In this document: positions 34,701-42,217 of the stretch, in pieces
Numbering within the stretch: position 1 is the first letter of the stretch
Layout: each line of letters starts with the position of its first letter
From: Gordonia polyisoprenivorans
Lineage (GTDB): Bacteria; Actinomycetota; Actinomycetes; Mycobacteriales; Mycobacteriaceae
Direction of reading: 5' to 3'
DNA: 64,000 bases
Assembly (NCBI RefSeq): GCF_017654315.1
Contig: NZ_CP072203.1
Location: forward strand, 1,240,001 to 1,304,000
The notes under the pieces: generated by a model
The model's input: the letters and a program-made list of their open reading frames with translations, nothing else
The model's database searches: none
Told to the model about the DNA's origin: nothing
Position numbers and translations under genes: made by a program

Positions 34701-37232
34701 TGGCCCGGTGACGACGGTCGCCGCGAGTGCCGGGTGTGTGCGCACCGTTGCGGTCAGGATGGACTGCGCGGCAGCCTGATCGAGATCGTCCGGGGCGCGG
34801 AGCTCGACGGCCTGCACGAATCCGTGGATGTGCTCGGCGATCTCGCCCGCCCACCGGATGATCGGCATGGCGTCGACGATGCCGTCCGGACGATCGTCGG
34901 GGTCAGGCTGGTGGCCGGTGCGCGTGACGCGCGTGGCCAATGCGCGCGGCGTGCGGGCGTCGAAGACGTCGGACACCGTTGCGCTCCAGCCGTCTCGGCG
35001 CAGTGCGCCGAGGACCCCGATGGCGCGCAACGAATCCCCGCCGACGTCGAAGAAGTCGGTGTCCGGGCCGATTCGGTCGACACCGAGGGCTCCGGCGAGT
35101 GCCGCGGTCACCGCGGCCAGCGCCGGGGAGGCCTCCGCGCCGGACTCGCCGATCGCGGGATCGGGTTCCGGGCCGAGTGCTTCGGAGAAGTCCGGATCGG
35201 GCAGCGCGCGCCGATCCAGCTTGCCGTTGACCGTCATCGGGAACGCGTCGAGCACCATCACCGTCGCGGGCACCATGTAGTCGGGCAGCGCCGACCGCGA
35301 CCACTCCCGGATGTCCGCCCCGCTCGGGTGGCGGCCCTGATGGCAGACGACGTAGCCGATCAGGCGGCCGTCCTGCAGTGTCACACAGGGCATCCGCACG
35401 TCGGGATGCTCGGCCAGCCCGGCCTCGACGTCCTCGAGTTCGAGGCGCATCCCGCGGACCTTGACCTGGTTGTCGGCGCGGCCGAGGAATTCCAGCGATC
35501 CGTCGTCGAGGCGTCGGGCCAGATCGCCGGTGCGGTACATGCGCTCACCCGGCCGCCCGAACGGATCGGCCACGTAGCGAGCCGCGGTGAGATCACCCTG
35601 GCCCACATATCCACGCCCGAGCAGGAACCCGGCCGCATATAGTTCGCCGGGCTCGCCGGCCACACTGGGCCGCAACTCGGCGTCGAGTACATACAGTGCG
35701 GTGTTGGGGTTCGCCGACCCGATGGACGGGCCCATGCGATCCTCGTCGCCGGCATAGATCACGTGGGAGACACCGATCGTCGCCTCGGCCGGACCGTAAC
35801 CGTGGTACATCGGGATCTGCAGTTGTTCCCGGAAACGCCGGAACAGTGCCTGCGTCAACAGTTCCCCGCCGCACCAGACGTGCCGCAACGAGTCCAGCCG
35901 CGACCCGCCGTCGGCCAGTGCGAGCAGCACGTCGAGCATTGACGAGACCAGGTAGGCGAAGGTGACGTGCTCGCGGGCGATCAGATCGAGCAGATACTGC
36001 GGATCGCGCTCACCACCGGCATGGGCGACCACCACCCGGCCGCCGCTGATCAACGGCAGCAGGATTTCGTTGATCGAGATGTCGAAGGCCAACGGCGCCT
36101 TGAACAATGCGGCATCGGTCGGGCCGAACCCGAGGATCTCGTCGCGTTGCCAGAGCAGTCGCTCGACGATGGCCTCACGCCGGATCATGGCGCCCTTGGG
36201 TTTTCCGGTCGATCCCGAGGTGAACACGACATAGGCCAGCCCGGCCCCGCGCATCGGTCGCGTGACGGGATCCACCGCCTGGTCGAGTAGCTCTGTATCG
36301 CAGTCGAATTCGATGATCGCCGGATCATTCGCGCGGTCGTGGGGCGAGTTCGCGCCGCGGCGGGTGACGAGCACCCGTACCTGCGCGCGCTCGATCACGT
36401 CGCGCCGGCGGGTATCGGGCCACTCGGGGTCGACCGGCACGAAGGCGCCACCGGTCATCAGCGCGGCCACGATGGCCACCACCATGTCGGCCCCACGGTC
36501 CATCGCGATCCCGACGAGCGCCTCGTCACCGATGCCGTGGTGTTCGAGATCATCGGCCAGAGAGGCTGCGCGAAGCCATAGTTCGCGATACGACAATCGA
36601 TGCCGGTCGTCAATCACGGCAAGCGCATCCGGTGTGGCCCGGACGTGCTCGGCGATCAGTTCCACCACATCCGGTCGTCGCCGCGGGGCGTCGGTGTCAT
36701 TCCATCGACGCTGGCGCCGCAGACGCTGCTCGGCGGTGTCGGGCCGGACGGAGTCCAGGCGGCGGTCGGGGTGGGTGATGAGATCGCCGAGGAGGTCGGT
36801 GAGGTCGTCGGGCGAGACGGGTGCGTCGATGCTCACGCCGAGCCCGTCGCCGTCGAGGCGGGTGCTGACCCGCACCGATCCCACCTCGGCGATGACGGCG
36901 ACGTCCTCGGGATTGTCCGTGCGGTTTCGCAGCGTCGCAACGGTATCCAGCCCGCCGGCCAGGTCGACCAGGCCGACCTCGCCGGGGGAGTGCGATCCGA
37001 ACAGCGTTGCGGCGCCGATCTCGCCGGCGGTGCGTCCGCCGTCGACGACGCGCAGCGATACCGCCGGGACCGGTGAACCGTCGACCGTGCCGGCACGAGC
37101 GGCCCACCAGGCGGTGGCCAGTGCGACGGTGGCCGCGGTGGCCCCGGCCCCCACGTCACCGAGGCGCGAGCGCATCTGGTGCACCGACGCCGGGGCGATG
37201 GTGGTGAGGACATTCGAACCGAGCGAACTCAT
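25749..37232 (-). CDS. cchH: Three-module NRPS, coelichelin synthetase (CchH-like)
   Basis: A 3827-residue synthetase. Layout by approximate residue: N-terminal remnant resembling the end of a C domain (1-185), A1 (190-690), T1 (Ser 735), E1 (790-1265), C2 (1285-1725), A2 (1750-2230), T2 (Ser 2316), E2 (2360-2800), C3 (2805-3245), A3 (3265-3740), T3 (Ser 3789, GGHS) and then the stop. There is no thioesterase. By-eye pocket codes are A1 DINYWGGIG(K), A2 DFWNIGMVH(K) and A3 DMENLGLIN(K), which I recognise as formyl-hydroxyornithine, Thr and hydroxyornithine. E1 (HHLVIDGVSW, FNYLGR) and E2 (HHAVVDSVSW, VNYLGR) would give D-configured residues 1 and 2. C2 has HHLIADGWS; C3 has YHLALLDGWS with the first His changed. 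The ATG at 37232 has GAGAGG seven bases upstream. This is the domain order of S. coelicolor CchH, which makes the tetrapeptide coelichelin by using module 1 twice. Confidence 0.95.
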   Translation of the reverse strand: MSSLGSNVLTTIAPASVHQMRSRLGDVGAGATAATVALATAWWAARAGTVDGSPVPAVSLRVVDGGRTAGEIGAATLFGSHSPGEVGLVDLAGGLDTVATLRNRTDNPEDVAVIAEVGSVRVSTRLDGDGLGVSIDAPVSPDDLTDLLGDLITHPDRRLDSVRPDTAEQRLRRQRRWNDTDAPRRRPDVVELIAEHVRATPDALAVIDDRHRLSYRELWLRAASLADDLEHHGIGDEALVGIAMDRGADMVVAIVAALMTGGAFVPVDPEWPDTRRRDVIERAQVRVLVTRRGANSPHDRANDPAIIEFDCDTELLDQAVDPVTRPMRGAGLAYVVFTSGSTGKPKGAMIRREAIVERLLWQRDEILGFGPTDAALFKAPLAFDISINEILLPLISGGRVVVAHAGGERDPQYLLDLIAREHVTFAYLVSSMLDVLLALADGGSRLDSLRHVWCGGELLTQALFRRFREQLQIPMYHGYGPAEATIGVSHVIYAGDEDRMGPSIGSANPNTALYVLDAELRPSVAGEPGELYAAGFLLGRGYVGQGDLTAARYVADPFGRPGERMYRTGDLARRLDDGSLEFLGRADNQVKVRGMRLELEDVEAGLAEHPDVRMPCVTLQDGRLIGYVVCHQGRHPSGADIREWSRSALPDYMVPATVMVLDAFPMTVNGKLDRRALPDPDFSEALGPEPDPAIGESGAEASPALAAVTAALAGALGVDRIGPDTDFFDVGGDSLRAIGVLGALRRDGWSATVSDVFDARTPRALATRVTRTGHQPDPDDRPDGIVDAMPIIRWAGEIAEHIHGFVQAVELRAPDDLDQAAAQSILTATVRTHPALAATVVTGPGLHLRIPRAEEIGVVPVTELDSATTDEGIEWLTGQLDPAHGVVLAAGLRVAADGTRGLLLVIHHLVIDGVSWDILTDDLTRAMAARRAGSLDDSGSPTHDSAPPVQTEGTSLRRWSELLAAAAPGLEADRTYFDEVLARPDTPLADDPTQLTARVADEVTRVHEFGGPAAEALLGEVVTGYAATAEAVLMTALSLTLARFRSEQRPSDHHGAHAHTHTHTHTHSVIELEGHGRETRHIPTPGGGEADLSRTVGWFTTLYPVLVDPGAVDLDDPAEVSRALKAVKDQLAVVPHRGIGYGIGRYLGPEADTALDRSPQVLFNYLGRVGTPEAKDFAPLGPTGQLGERRDPRQRLPRELEFNAITEPGPDGAVLRTTISWAAGRFGDDRIDRLLDLWERSLRAVSGIAALASHSAGDFALTPGGEVILDQDELDAIDGPGLVDVLPLTPLQQGMHFHSIFDGAQSSMYVEQQILTLRGTLDVERLRTAAAMLLRRRPTLAAAFRTTRSGRVYQVLDTDCADRLEFTVLDAATGPASIDEIARADRDRGFDPESAPLMRYTVIPDGDDHVVVQTVHHLIADGWSVPIALRELFAAYRDTGYLDAGYGDTGYGDTAERDRTEVPAHRLDRGFAGYLRWIAARPHDADVARWRDELAGRLHPVVVAPGATASSALSEMSLDAPELATLAARARAAGLRLPDVVEAAWGLALRRMTGVDDGTDVVFGSTVSGRDAPVDGIDDAVGMFINTVPVRAPGAAPTRRARDLVDGLAAHHDRVRDCLHIGLTEIARTAGRSAGELFDTLVVVEIGTGADQIDTSGTGLEIVGIVNDGAPHYPLTLVITPDAPAPLRLIHDESVIPRARAERIAAHLVTATTMLLTDCTVAEVSSALDAPDDHDEHNEHDDRDDATLAHVWNSAVRAHHDRPALGDLRAQSAPATRTYGEIDAAATALAEQIRRALPALTAGDPPPRVALLIERSSRFAEAVIAAVLAGVTYVPLDPYSPQQRLDLIVDDCRPALIVASPDHAGLAKRIADDHIPVLCPDPDRRDSPAEPGGARPQPHRVRPDDPAYILYTSGSTGVPKGVVVTHRNVVSLLRNAESHVVTGPDDIWCVAHSFAFDFSVWELWAPLRAGALAVVVDHALTRIPADLACALRDARITVLNQTPTAFAALDATGVTLPDLRYLIFGGERLEPALTGRWLDRHPGAVAINMYGITETTVHVTALTLTEGIREDSGSPIGRPLDGLVTHVLDEQLRPVAVGDTGILYVSGPQVSAGYHRRPDLTATRFVANPFRTTPLRAGGDRLYCSGDVVRVRADGGMDYIGRADRQVQVRGFRIETGEVETALRRSGVAGEAAVVAVDTPDGPRLRAAIVADGAPGSGGDHAARARRAARESLPAHMVPDEVIVVDALPRTVNGKRDDDRLRELLAAIPVTEITEVAAPDSGDPHVPDSRVTAVASVIAEALDVDEVGGDDDFFMLGGDSIVAIRVANRLAARGVKVTPRDVFLGRTPARIAERLGADAVAVMSSAATDSGAGAAPAPTPILLRQHEWGFPGDLVQARLLRTPRGVTADQLRAALTAVVEAHPMLGAVITGTEAEAALSISIPDSGPVAPSVRESASADPVDAVPELIGDISLADGRPIAAALLDAGHGVVLLAHHAVVDSVSWMVIIDDLEQALRGGRPAAEQSSYATYAQQVMRAAYSPVIASDLGHWRDLHTTEPLVAATVFDADRITAHTVEVDGPEVVVVVDEAAPALGGAVTEVIVSLMLASVARLLGTEPTLLVDVEGHGRPDPGEPVRGGDAALDCGRTVGWFTQIAPVRVAARADAAVTSRELTAALAERPDPLGYMALRHVHARTSRLLAEGGAQILVNYLGRGESREVLPTPPPTAPPRTPYAVEADVWVSGSPPRLVVQFAVAESISDIAGQEITAETITDAVRSSVGALAAEIDRTADRGPVQVPPTVLQRGLLFQSQVAPSGSYHAQTALTFDREIDPDQLAEAFADAVVVHPAMGARFDLAAATPTQYLPGRDERVLLPVEVVHTDDTSSDEHTLRERDRAQPIPLDRSPAARATIVRRAGHGDTVLFTYHLALLDGWSRARFLTEFLDRLRDREQSAVRTPRPARPGFAEVATLLEARDHRQDLAFWRSVLGGMVGPTLLGRPAALDAPAPAAAEELPRKIIRCLDTTETADLLAAGRAHGVTLTALATVAMALTLNWATGESDVLFGLSVSGRDLLEVPGIDEVVGVLLNTVPVRVEVDAWRPVREMLRSVSDDRAAAMPHDGADLGAIHRELGVTALFDSLVVIQNFLDPEAARETRDRHGILTEEAEDSTHFALTWVFTPGDEMTLKVEYRAELVDETMATRLADHVMAVLRALSRTAQAPDTPLAALPVASDPAVSGPDPAAVAAANGPWSSTVVDEFAAAVRREPESVALVCGAVRWSLGELADRIMRLAGRLAEASVAPGSTVAIAVPRSAEVVVAILGVLWSGARYTPLDLEHPDDRLRAICDDCDPDIVLVSDESSRRMSTVVAANRLMPVTDDPAAPALAASRARADGDAYVIYTSGSTGTPKGVVIGHAGLANMLANHRRRIFTPAVRAANRRFRVAHAISFAFDMSWEELLWLAEGHEVHICDEELRRDATGLVTYVAEQRIDVLNVTPGQADQLVAEGLLGAQAHIPPLILLGGEAVSTTLWARLRATAGTRGYNLYGPTEYTINTLGVGTDESATPSIGRPVDNTEVMILDKWLRPVPDGVAGELYVTGVGLARGYLHLAARTAATMVACPAGAAGERMYRTGDLVRRNTDGLMDYLGRTDDQVKIRGHRVDPGEVSAVVLERFADRVRDAVTVARDGVLCCHLAADTDDPAALIGLVRNGLRDALPDYLVPTRFSVQERIPLTINGKIDHAKLGAGELVESGGRPLAGPQEELVAELMAEALDCDDLEVDVDFFAVGGHSMSAVRLAALLRGEFGRPVSVREVYELRTVSAIAAEFG
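32871..32930 (-). repeat. 15-bp x 4 minisatellite in NRPS domain C2
   Basis: Four 15-bp units (two exact copies of ggtatccccgtagcc, then two variants) encode pentapeptides of the DTGYG type in a loop about 20 residues after the C2 HHLIADGWS motif. They add length without breaking the frame. Confidence 0.85.
34032..34067 (-). repeat. 6-bp x 6 microsatellite encoding His-Thr in NRPS domain E1
   Basis: Six hexamers of the type gtgggt encode an alternating AHTHTHTHTH run in a loop of epimerization domain E1. It is a likely slippage site with no known role in this domain. Confidence 0.85.
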
Positions 37233-37361
37233 CGTCAACCTCTCTGTGGCGCCGGCGGCATGCGAGAGACACGTCCATGCGCTGCCGGCGGATCGGTCCG
37301 TGGTGGTGACGGACCCTATGGGTCGGACCGGGTGATATCGAGCCGGGATGGTGGGGTGAGG

Positions 37362-38708
37362 TCACATGCCCGAGTGCGAGTGGTGCCCGCCCCGCCCCGA
37401 CGCCGCGAACTCCGATTCGGTCGGTTCGGGCCGCGCCAGTTCGGAGATGATGGCCGAGCGCAGTTCACCGGCCCGGATGGCGATGTTGGACAGCAGGGTG
37501 GCCCCGAGGCCGTGGGTGCCCTGGGTGGCCCCCTGAACGAACAGACCCGCGATGCGGGTGCCGTCGACGATCGCCTGGTGGTCGCGGCCCACGACGCACG
37601 TGTCGCCGATGGTGCTGATGCCCTCGACGCCGGGTGAGGTGAATCCGGTGGCGCACACGACGGCATCGACGGTGACGGTGTCGCGGGTGCGATGAATGCG
37701 GTCGAACAACTCCACCTGCACGCGTCCCTGATCGGTGAGCGCGGCCCCGGTCACCGCGGTCGATCGTCGCAGGCGCAGACGGCTCTGGCCGGTCACCGAT
37801 TCGCGGTAGTGGTGATCATGCAGGGTGGTGAGCAATTGCGGCTCGACACACGAGTAATTGGTGTAGCGGTGCCGATTGAGCAGGTCGGCGCGGACATCCT
37901 CGGACGCGGCGTAGAAATCGTCCACCGCGGAGGGATCGAACACCTGGTTGGCGAAGGGGCTGTCGTCGGCGGGGGCGAAGCCGTAACCGTGGAATGTGGA
38001 GGTGACGCCTGCGCCTCGGGTGTAGAGAAAGTCGATGGCCTCGGCGGCCGATTGCCCACCGCCGACGACCAGGAACTCCGATCCGGCGATGTCGCTCGGC
38101 AGCGCGTCGAGATGGTCGAGGAAGCGGTGGTTGTGGAACACCCGGCCGCTCTCGGTCAGCTCGGGGCGATCAGCCCACTCCGGCAACCGTTCTCGTAGAC
38201 CGAGTGCGACGACGACGGTACGCGTGAAGTACGTCTCGACCGATCCGTCGTCCAGCGTGGTCACCACGCGAAAGCGTGCTCCCGCCGAGGCGTCGTCGTC
38301 ATGCGGATCGATCTGCTCGATCCCGATCACGTTGCGGCCGTATCGGACATCGGCGGCGACGTTGTCGGCGGCCCAGGACAGGTAGTCGGCGAATTCGACC
38401 CTCTCGGGGGTGAAGGTCTGCCGGTTGATGAAGCCGGTCAGTCTGTTCTTCTCCACCAGATAGTTGACGAAGGTGAATCTGCTGCGCGGATTGCGTTGGG
38501 TGACAAGGTCCTTGAGGAAGGAGATCTGCATGTTGGTCCCGGGCAGGAGCATTCCGGGGTGCCAGCCGAACGTGTGGCGACGTTCGAGGAACACTGCATC
38601 GAGGGCCGGAGGTCCGTGGTCCGGGTCGTCGTATTCGCTCATGGCGATCGCGAGCCCGAGGTTTCCGGGTCCGAATCCCACGCCCACCATGTCGCGAGTT
38701 GCGGTCAT
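37362..38708 (-). CDS. cchB: L-ornithine N5-monooxygenase (CchB-like)
   Basis: A 448-residue flavin monooxygenase of the SidA/PvdA/CchB family, which hydroxylates the ornithine side-chain nitrogen using FAD, NADPH and O2. It has the FAD motif VGVGFGPGNLGLAIA at the N-terminus, the conserved LPGTNMQISFLKDLVTQRNP region, the NADPH motif FLVVGGGQSAAEA (about residue 208) and the C-terminal VVCATGFTSPG. Its product feeds NRPS module 3 directly and module 1 after formylation. It lies 129 bp upstream of the NRPS on the same strand. The ATG at 38708 is my choice; GTGs at 38717 and 38723 are alternatives. An iron box precedes it. Confidence 0.92.
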   Translation of the reverse strand: MTATRDMVGVGFGPGNLGLAIAMSEYDDPDHGPPALDAVFLERRHTFGWHPGMLLPGTNMQISFLKDLVTQRNPRSRFTFVNYLVEKNRLTGFINRQTFTPERVEFADYLSWAADNVAADVRYGRNVIGIEQIDPHDDDASAGARFRVVTTLDDGSVETYFTRTVVVALGLRERLPEWADRPELTESGRVFHNHRFLDHLDALPSDIAGSEFLVVGGGQSAAEAIDFLYTRGAGVTSTFHGYGFAPADDSPFANQVFDPSAVDDFYAASEDVRADLLNRHRYTNYSCVEPQLLTTLHDHHYRESVTGQSRLRLRRSTAVTGAALTDQGRVQVELFDRIHRTRDTVTVDAVVCATGFTSPGVEGISTIGDTCVVGRDHQAIVDGTRIAGLFVQGATQGTHGLGATLLSNIAIRAGELRSAIISELARPEPTESEFAASGRGGHHSHSGM

Positions 38709-38733
38709 TGGCTTCACTATCACACACCCCTGA

Positions 38734-38752
38734 TTTGGTTAGCCTAGCCTTT
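38734..38752. promoter_or_regulatory. Candidate iron box upstream of cchB
   Basis: TTTGGTTAGCCTAGCCTTT matches 14 of 19 positions of TTAGGTTAGGCTAACCTAA. It overlaps the last codons of the upstream exporter gene (stop at 38739) and would control a cchB-cchH promoter. Confidence 0.7.
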
Positions 38753-40388
38753 GTTTGTCCTCCAAAGATACGACATGGTCGGCCAGCCGGAGAAACGCGG
38801 GACTCGCGGCCAGCACGAGAGTGGTCTTTCCCCGCCGGCGTCGGCGGACGGTATCGGCGGCAATCGCCGAGGTCACCGCGTCGACCGCAGAGGTCGGATC
38901 CACCAGTACCAGAATGTCCGGATTCGCATGGAGTGCGCGGGCCAGCGCCACACGCTGGCGCTGCCCGCCGGAGAGGTTGCCGCCGCGGTCGGCGACCGGG
39001 TGATCGAGCAGGGCCGCGGCGTCGTCGACCAACTCGTCGAGGCCCAATTCGGTGAGGATCTCCGCCGGCTCCGAACCGGGTGCGTAGTGCGTTCCGTCGG
39101 GGTGGACGACCGCGCCGAGGCGCCCGCCGAAGATCGCCGGATGCCGCGCATCTGCGAGCACCACGCTGCGGAGCCCGGCCGCATCGAGATCGCGGAGTTC
39201 CATGCCGCGCACCGAGATCGACGGTGCATCGTGGTGTGCATCGGGTCCCGCGGCGAGAGCGGTGGCGACCCGTGCCGCCTGATCGGTGGTGCAGTCGACC
39301 GCCACGAGTGCGCCTGCGGTCACCGCGATCTCGGTGGTGTCCACCTGCAGGAGGAGATCGGGATGCGTAGTGCGGTCGGCCGCGTCCGACGGCGCCGTGG
39401 CGGTCACCGCGGCACCGCCGTCGCCGGTGCGCCCCGAAGCCAGCAGCACCACCCGGCGCGCCGAACCCCGTGCCAGCGCGGCAAAGCGGGGCATCCGGCT
39501 CAGCTGCCCGAGGGGCTCGGCGATGAACTGGCTGAGTCCGACCACCGCGACCAGATCGCCGATGGAGATGTCGCCGGAGAATGCGCGGACGCCGGCGAGC
39601 GTACCGACCACGCCGACGAGAAGTGCCGCTGCGCCGGCCGAAATGCCCTCGTACACACCGGAGATCCGGGCCAGGTGTTCGGCATGGCGACGCGTCGTGG
39701 CCGACAGTGCACGATAGCGGTGATATGCCGGACCGCGCCCGGCGAAGCCGCTCAGCGGCCGCAGTCCGCGCAACAGATCGGCCACCGCGCCGGTCGCCCG
39801 GGCGATGAGCTCCTGCTGTTCCTCGGTACGGTGGGTAACCTTGCGCGACAACAGGTTCAGTGCGGCCAGCAACACCACCGTACTGACCAGGGCGACGCTG
39901 CCCAGCAGCGGATCGATCACCGTCAGCACCACGGCACCGGCCAGCACGCCGACCGCCGAGGAGATGGTCACCGGGATCACCTCGATGATGTCGGAGGCCT
40001 GCGCGGTGTCCTCGGCGATCACCGTGACGTACTCGTCTCGCGACAGTGGCGAATCGTTGTCGCGCGCGGTGATCACCTTGGCGGACAACATCGCCCGCAG
40101 GTGGCGCACGTGTCCGGCATTGGCCCGCTGCAGCCCGCGATAGGCGGTGCGCCACGACACCGACACACACGTGATGACCGCGCCGAGAGCCGCGATCGAG
40201 ATCACCGGTGCCCACCAGCTACCCGAGGTCATCGCACGATCGATGATGACGCCGAGCAGTACCGGCACCGCCGCCTCGGCGGCCTGGTACACGCACAGCA
40301 GTACCGAGCCCACCACCACCGCACCGCGATTGCGTCGGACGGCATCACGAAGCAGGGCGACCGCGGCACGGTCGGGTGTCCGGCTCAT
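38739..40388 (-). CDS. ABC exporter half with degenerate Walker A (siderophore export, partner 1)
   Basis: A 549-residue half-transporter: a type-1 exporter membrane domain (about residues 20-310) plus an ATPase domain. The ATPase lacks a Walker A motif; where GxxGxGKST should be it reads ALVAVDCTTDQAARVAT. Walker B ends LVLVDPTSAV (Asp-Pro instead of Asp-Glu). The signature LSGGQRQRVALARAL is perfect. It is therefore half of a heterodimer, its mate being the next gene upstream, which overlaps it by four bases (ATGA at 40385-40388). It corresponds to CchG or CchI, the coelichelin exporters; which of the two is not decided. Confidence 0.87.
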   Translation of the reverse strand: MSRTPDRAAVALLRDAVRRNRGAVVVGSVLLCVYQAAEAAVPVLLGVIIDRAMTSGSWWAPVISIAALGAVITCVSVSWRTAYRGLQRANAGHVRHLRAMLSAKVITARDNDSPLSRDEYVTVIAEDTAQASDIIEVIPVTISSAVGVLAGAVVLTVIDPLLGSVALVSTVVLLAALNLLSRKVTHRTEEQQELIARATGAVADLLRGLRPLSGFAGRGPAYHRYRALSATTRRHAEHLARISGVYEGISAGAAALLVGVVGTLAGVRAFSGDISIGDLVAVVGLSQFIAEPLGQLSRMPRFAALARGSARRVVLLASGRTGDGGAAVTATAPSDAADRTTHPDLLLQVDTTEIAVTAGALVAVDCTTDQAARVATALAAGPDAHHDAPSISVRGMELRDLDAAGLRSVVLADARHPAIFGGRLGAVVHPDGTHYAPGSEPAEILTELGLDELVDDAAALLDHPVADRGGNLSGGQRQRVALARALHANPDILVLVDPTSAVDAVTSAIAADTVRRRRRGKTTLVLAASPAFLRLADHVVSLEDKQRLG

Positions 40389-42217
40389 CGGGCGCCGTCC
40401 TCTCGAATCCCGTCGTGCTCGGTCGCGCTCGACCACACGCGCCACAGCGCGGCGTACCGGCCGTCGGCGTCGAGGAGTTCTCGGTGGGCGCCGTATTCCA
40501 CCACCCGGCCGCCGTCGATGACGGCGACGGCGTCGGCCGCCGCCGACTGGCTGAGGCGGTGGGCCACGATCAACGCGGTACGTCCGCGGGTGACGGCCGC
40601 CGCCGCGGCCTCGAGCCGCGCCGCGCCGCGCGAACCGGCCTCCGCGGTCGACTCGTCGAGAACCACCACCGGGGTGTCCCGCAACAGCAGCCGTGCCAAC
40701 GCGATCTGCTGGGCGCGCATCGGGTCGAGCGCGAGGCCGCCCGAGCCGATACGGGTGTCGAGGGCCTCGTCGAGGTCGCGGACCCAGTGATCGGCGCCCA
40801 CCTCGGCCAGCGCCGACCACAACTGCTCGTCGTCGGCGTCCGGGCGTGCCAGACGCAGATCGTCGGCGAGGGTCCCGGCGAACACGTGGGTCTCCTGCGT
40901 CGCCACGCTCGTGAACGCGCGGATCCGGTCCTCGCCGAGACCGGAGATCGGCACATCGTTGTAGCGGATCGCATCCGGCGGCGCGCCGATCGGGGTGAGC
41001 ACCCCCGCGGTCAGCGAGGCGATGGTGGTCTTACCGGCGCCCGACGCGCCGACCAGCGCGAGACTGGTGCCGGCCGGGATCGTCAGATCGACGTCGTCGA
41101 CGGCCGGGGCGCCGTTCGCGTGATAGTGGTGTCGCAGCCCGCGCACCACGATCTCCACCGGCCCCGGCTCGGCGGGCGGCAGATGCGGCCGGGTTCCCGG
41201 GGCGAGGGTGTCGATCACCCCGACGACCCGGGTCATCGCCGCCCCCGACCGCTGTGCCTCGTCGAAGAAGGTCAGGATGGCGCCGATCGGATTGAAGAGC
41301 CGATGAAAGAGCAGGGTGGCCGCGGCCACCTGGCCGAGGCTGACGTCACCGGCGCGCAGCAGCAGCCACCCGACGACGATGATCAGTGAGAGACCGACGA
41401 ATTCGGCACGGTTCTCGCGTGAGACGAACCGTTCGAGTACCCCGAACACCGAGACGGAGATGTCGCGTACCGAGCGGGCCGAGGCGTCGATCCGGTCGCG
41501 GGTGGCGGTCTCGAGACCATAGGCACGGACTGTTGTCAGCCCGTCGATACCTCCGACGAGGCGGTCGATGTGATCGGCCTCGGCGGTGCGGAGCTCACGA
41601 TACTTCGGCGAGGACCGGGGCAGATACCAGCGCATGGCCGCGACATAGGCCGGTGCGGCGCCCAGGCCGGCCAGCGCCAAGCGCCAGTCGAGGGTGAACA
41701 ACCCCGCCACCGAGACCGCGATGAGTACCGACGAGCTGAAGATCGCCGGGATCGCGGTGCGCGAGCCCGCGACGAGAACCGCGATGTCGGCGCCGACCCG
41801 TGACAGCGCGTCACCGTGTCCGGCCCGTTCGATCCGGGTGACCGGCAGACACAGCACCGCGGCCACCACCCGCTCGCGCATCGTCGCCAGCAGGCGCGCG
41901 ATCAGGGTGGCGAGCAACGTCTCCGACAGCGCGGTGAACACGGCGGTCACCACGGCGGCGATCACCACCGCGATCCCGACGTCGACGAGGATTCCGCGGT
42001 CGTTGCCCGCCCGGACCGCGTCGACGATCGAACCGAGCGCGAGCACCGCGACCAGCGAGGCTCCCGCGCCGATGACGGAGGTGAGTGTCACCCCGATGCT
42101 CAACGGCAGATGCCGGCGCAACTCGGCGCCGAGGTAGGCCATCACCTCTCGCGGTGTCGCGATCGGCAGCAGCGTGGATGTGTCGGACTCGTGGTATTCC
42201 GGCAACGACTGCGTCAT
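40385..42217 (-). CDS. ABC exporter half with degenerate signature (siderophore export, partner 2)
   Basis: A 610-residue half-transporter. The membrane domain (about residues 35-330) is followed by an ATPase with intact Walker A (GASGAGKTT), Q-loop (SVATQETHVFAG), Walker B (VVVLDEST) and H-loop (LIVAHRLSQ). The signature motif is degenerate, reading LALDPMRAQQIALARLL instead of LSGGQ. Pairing with the preceding protein, which has the opposite defects, gives one canonical and one dead ATP site, a pattern known for heterodimeric exporters. Start MTQSLPEYHE at 42217, overlapping the stop of the ATPase gene upstream (ATGA). Expected role: export of the freshly made siderophore. Confidence 0.88.
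   Translation of the reverse strand: MTQSLPEYHESDTSTLLPIATPREVMAYLGAELRRHLPLSIGVTLTSVIGAGASLVAVLALGSIVDAVRAGNDRGILVDVGIAVVIAAVVTAVFTALSETLLATLIARLLATMRERVVAAVLCLPVTRIERAGHGDALSRVGADIAVLVAGSRTAIPAIFSSSVLIAVSVAGLFTLDWRLALAGLGAAPAYVAAMRWYLPRSSPKYRELRTAEADHIDRLVGGIDGLTTVRAYGLETATRDRIDASARSVRDISVSVFGVLERFVSRENRAEFVGLSLIIVVGWLLLRAGDVSLGQVAAATLLFHRLFNPIGAILTFFDEAQRSGAAMTRVVGVIDTLAPGTRPHLPPAEPGPVEIVVRGLRHHYHANGAPAVDDVDLTIPAGTSLALVGASGAGKTTIASLTAGVLTPIGAPPDAIRYNDVPISGLGEDRIRAFTSVATQETHVFAGTLADDLRLARPDADDEQLWSALAEVGADHWVRDLDEALDTRIGSGGLALDPMRAQQIALARLLLRDTPVVVLDESTAEAGSRGAARLEAAAAAVTRGRTALIVAHRLSQSAAADAVAVIDGGRVVEYGAHRELLDADGRYAALWRVWSSATEHDGIREDGAR

Noticed and set aside
38751..40790. Long plus-strand open frame (679 codons) antisense to the exporter gene
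   Set aside because: It is the mirror of an ABC transporter with clear motifs; composition is rich in His, Arg, Asp and Gln as expected of antisense GC-rich frames.
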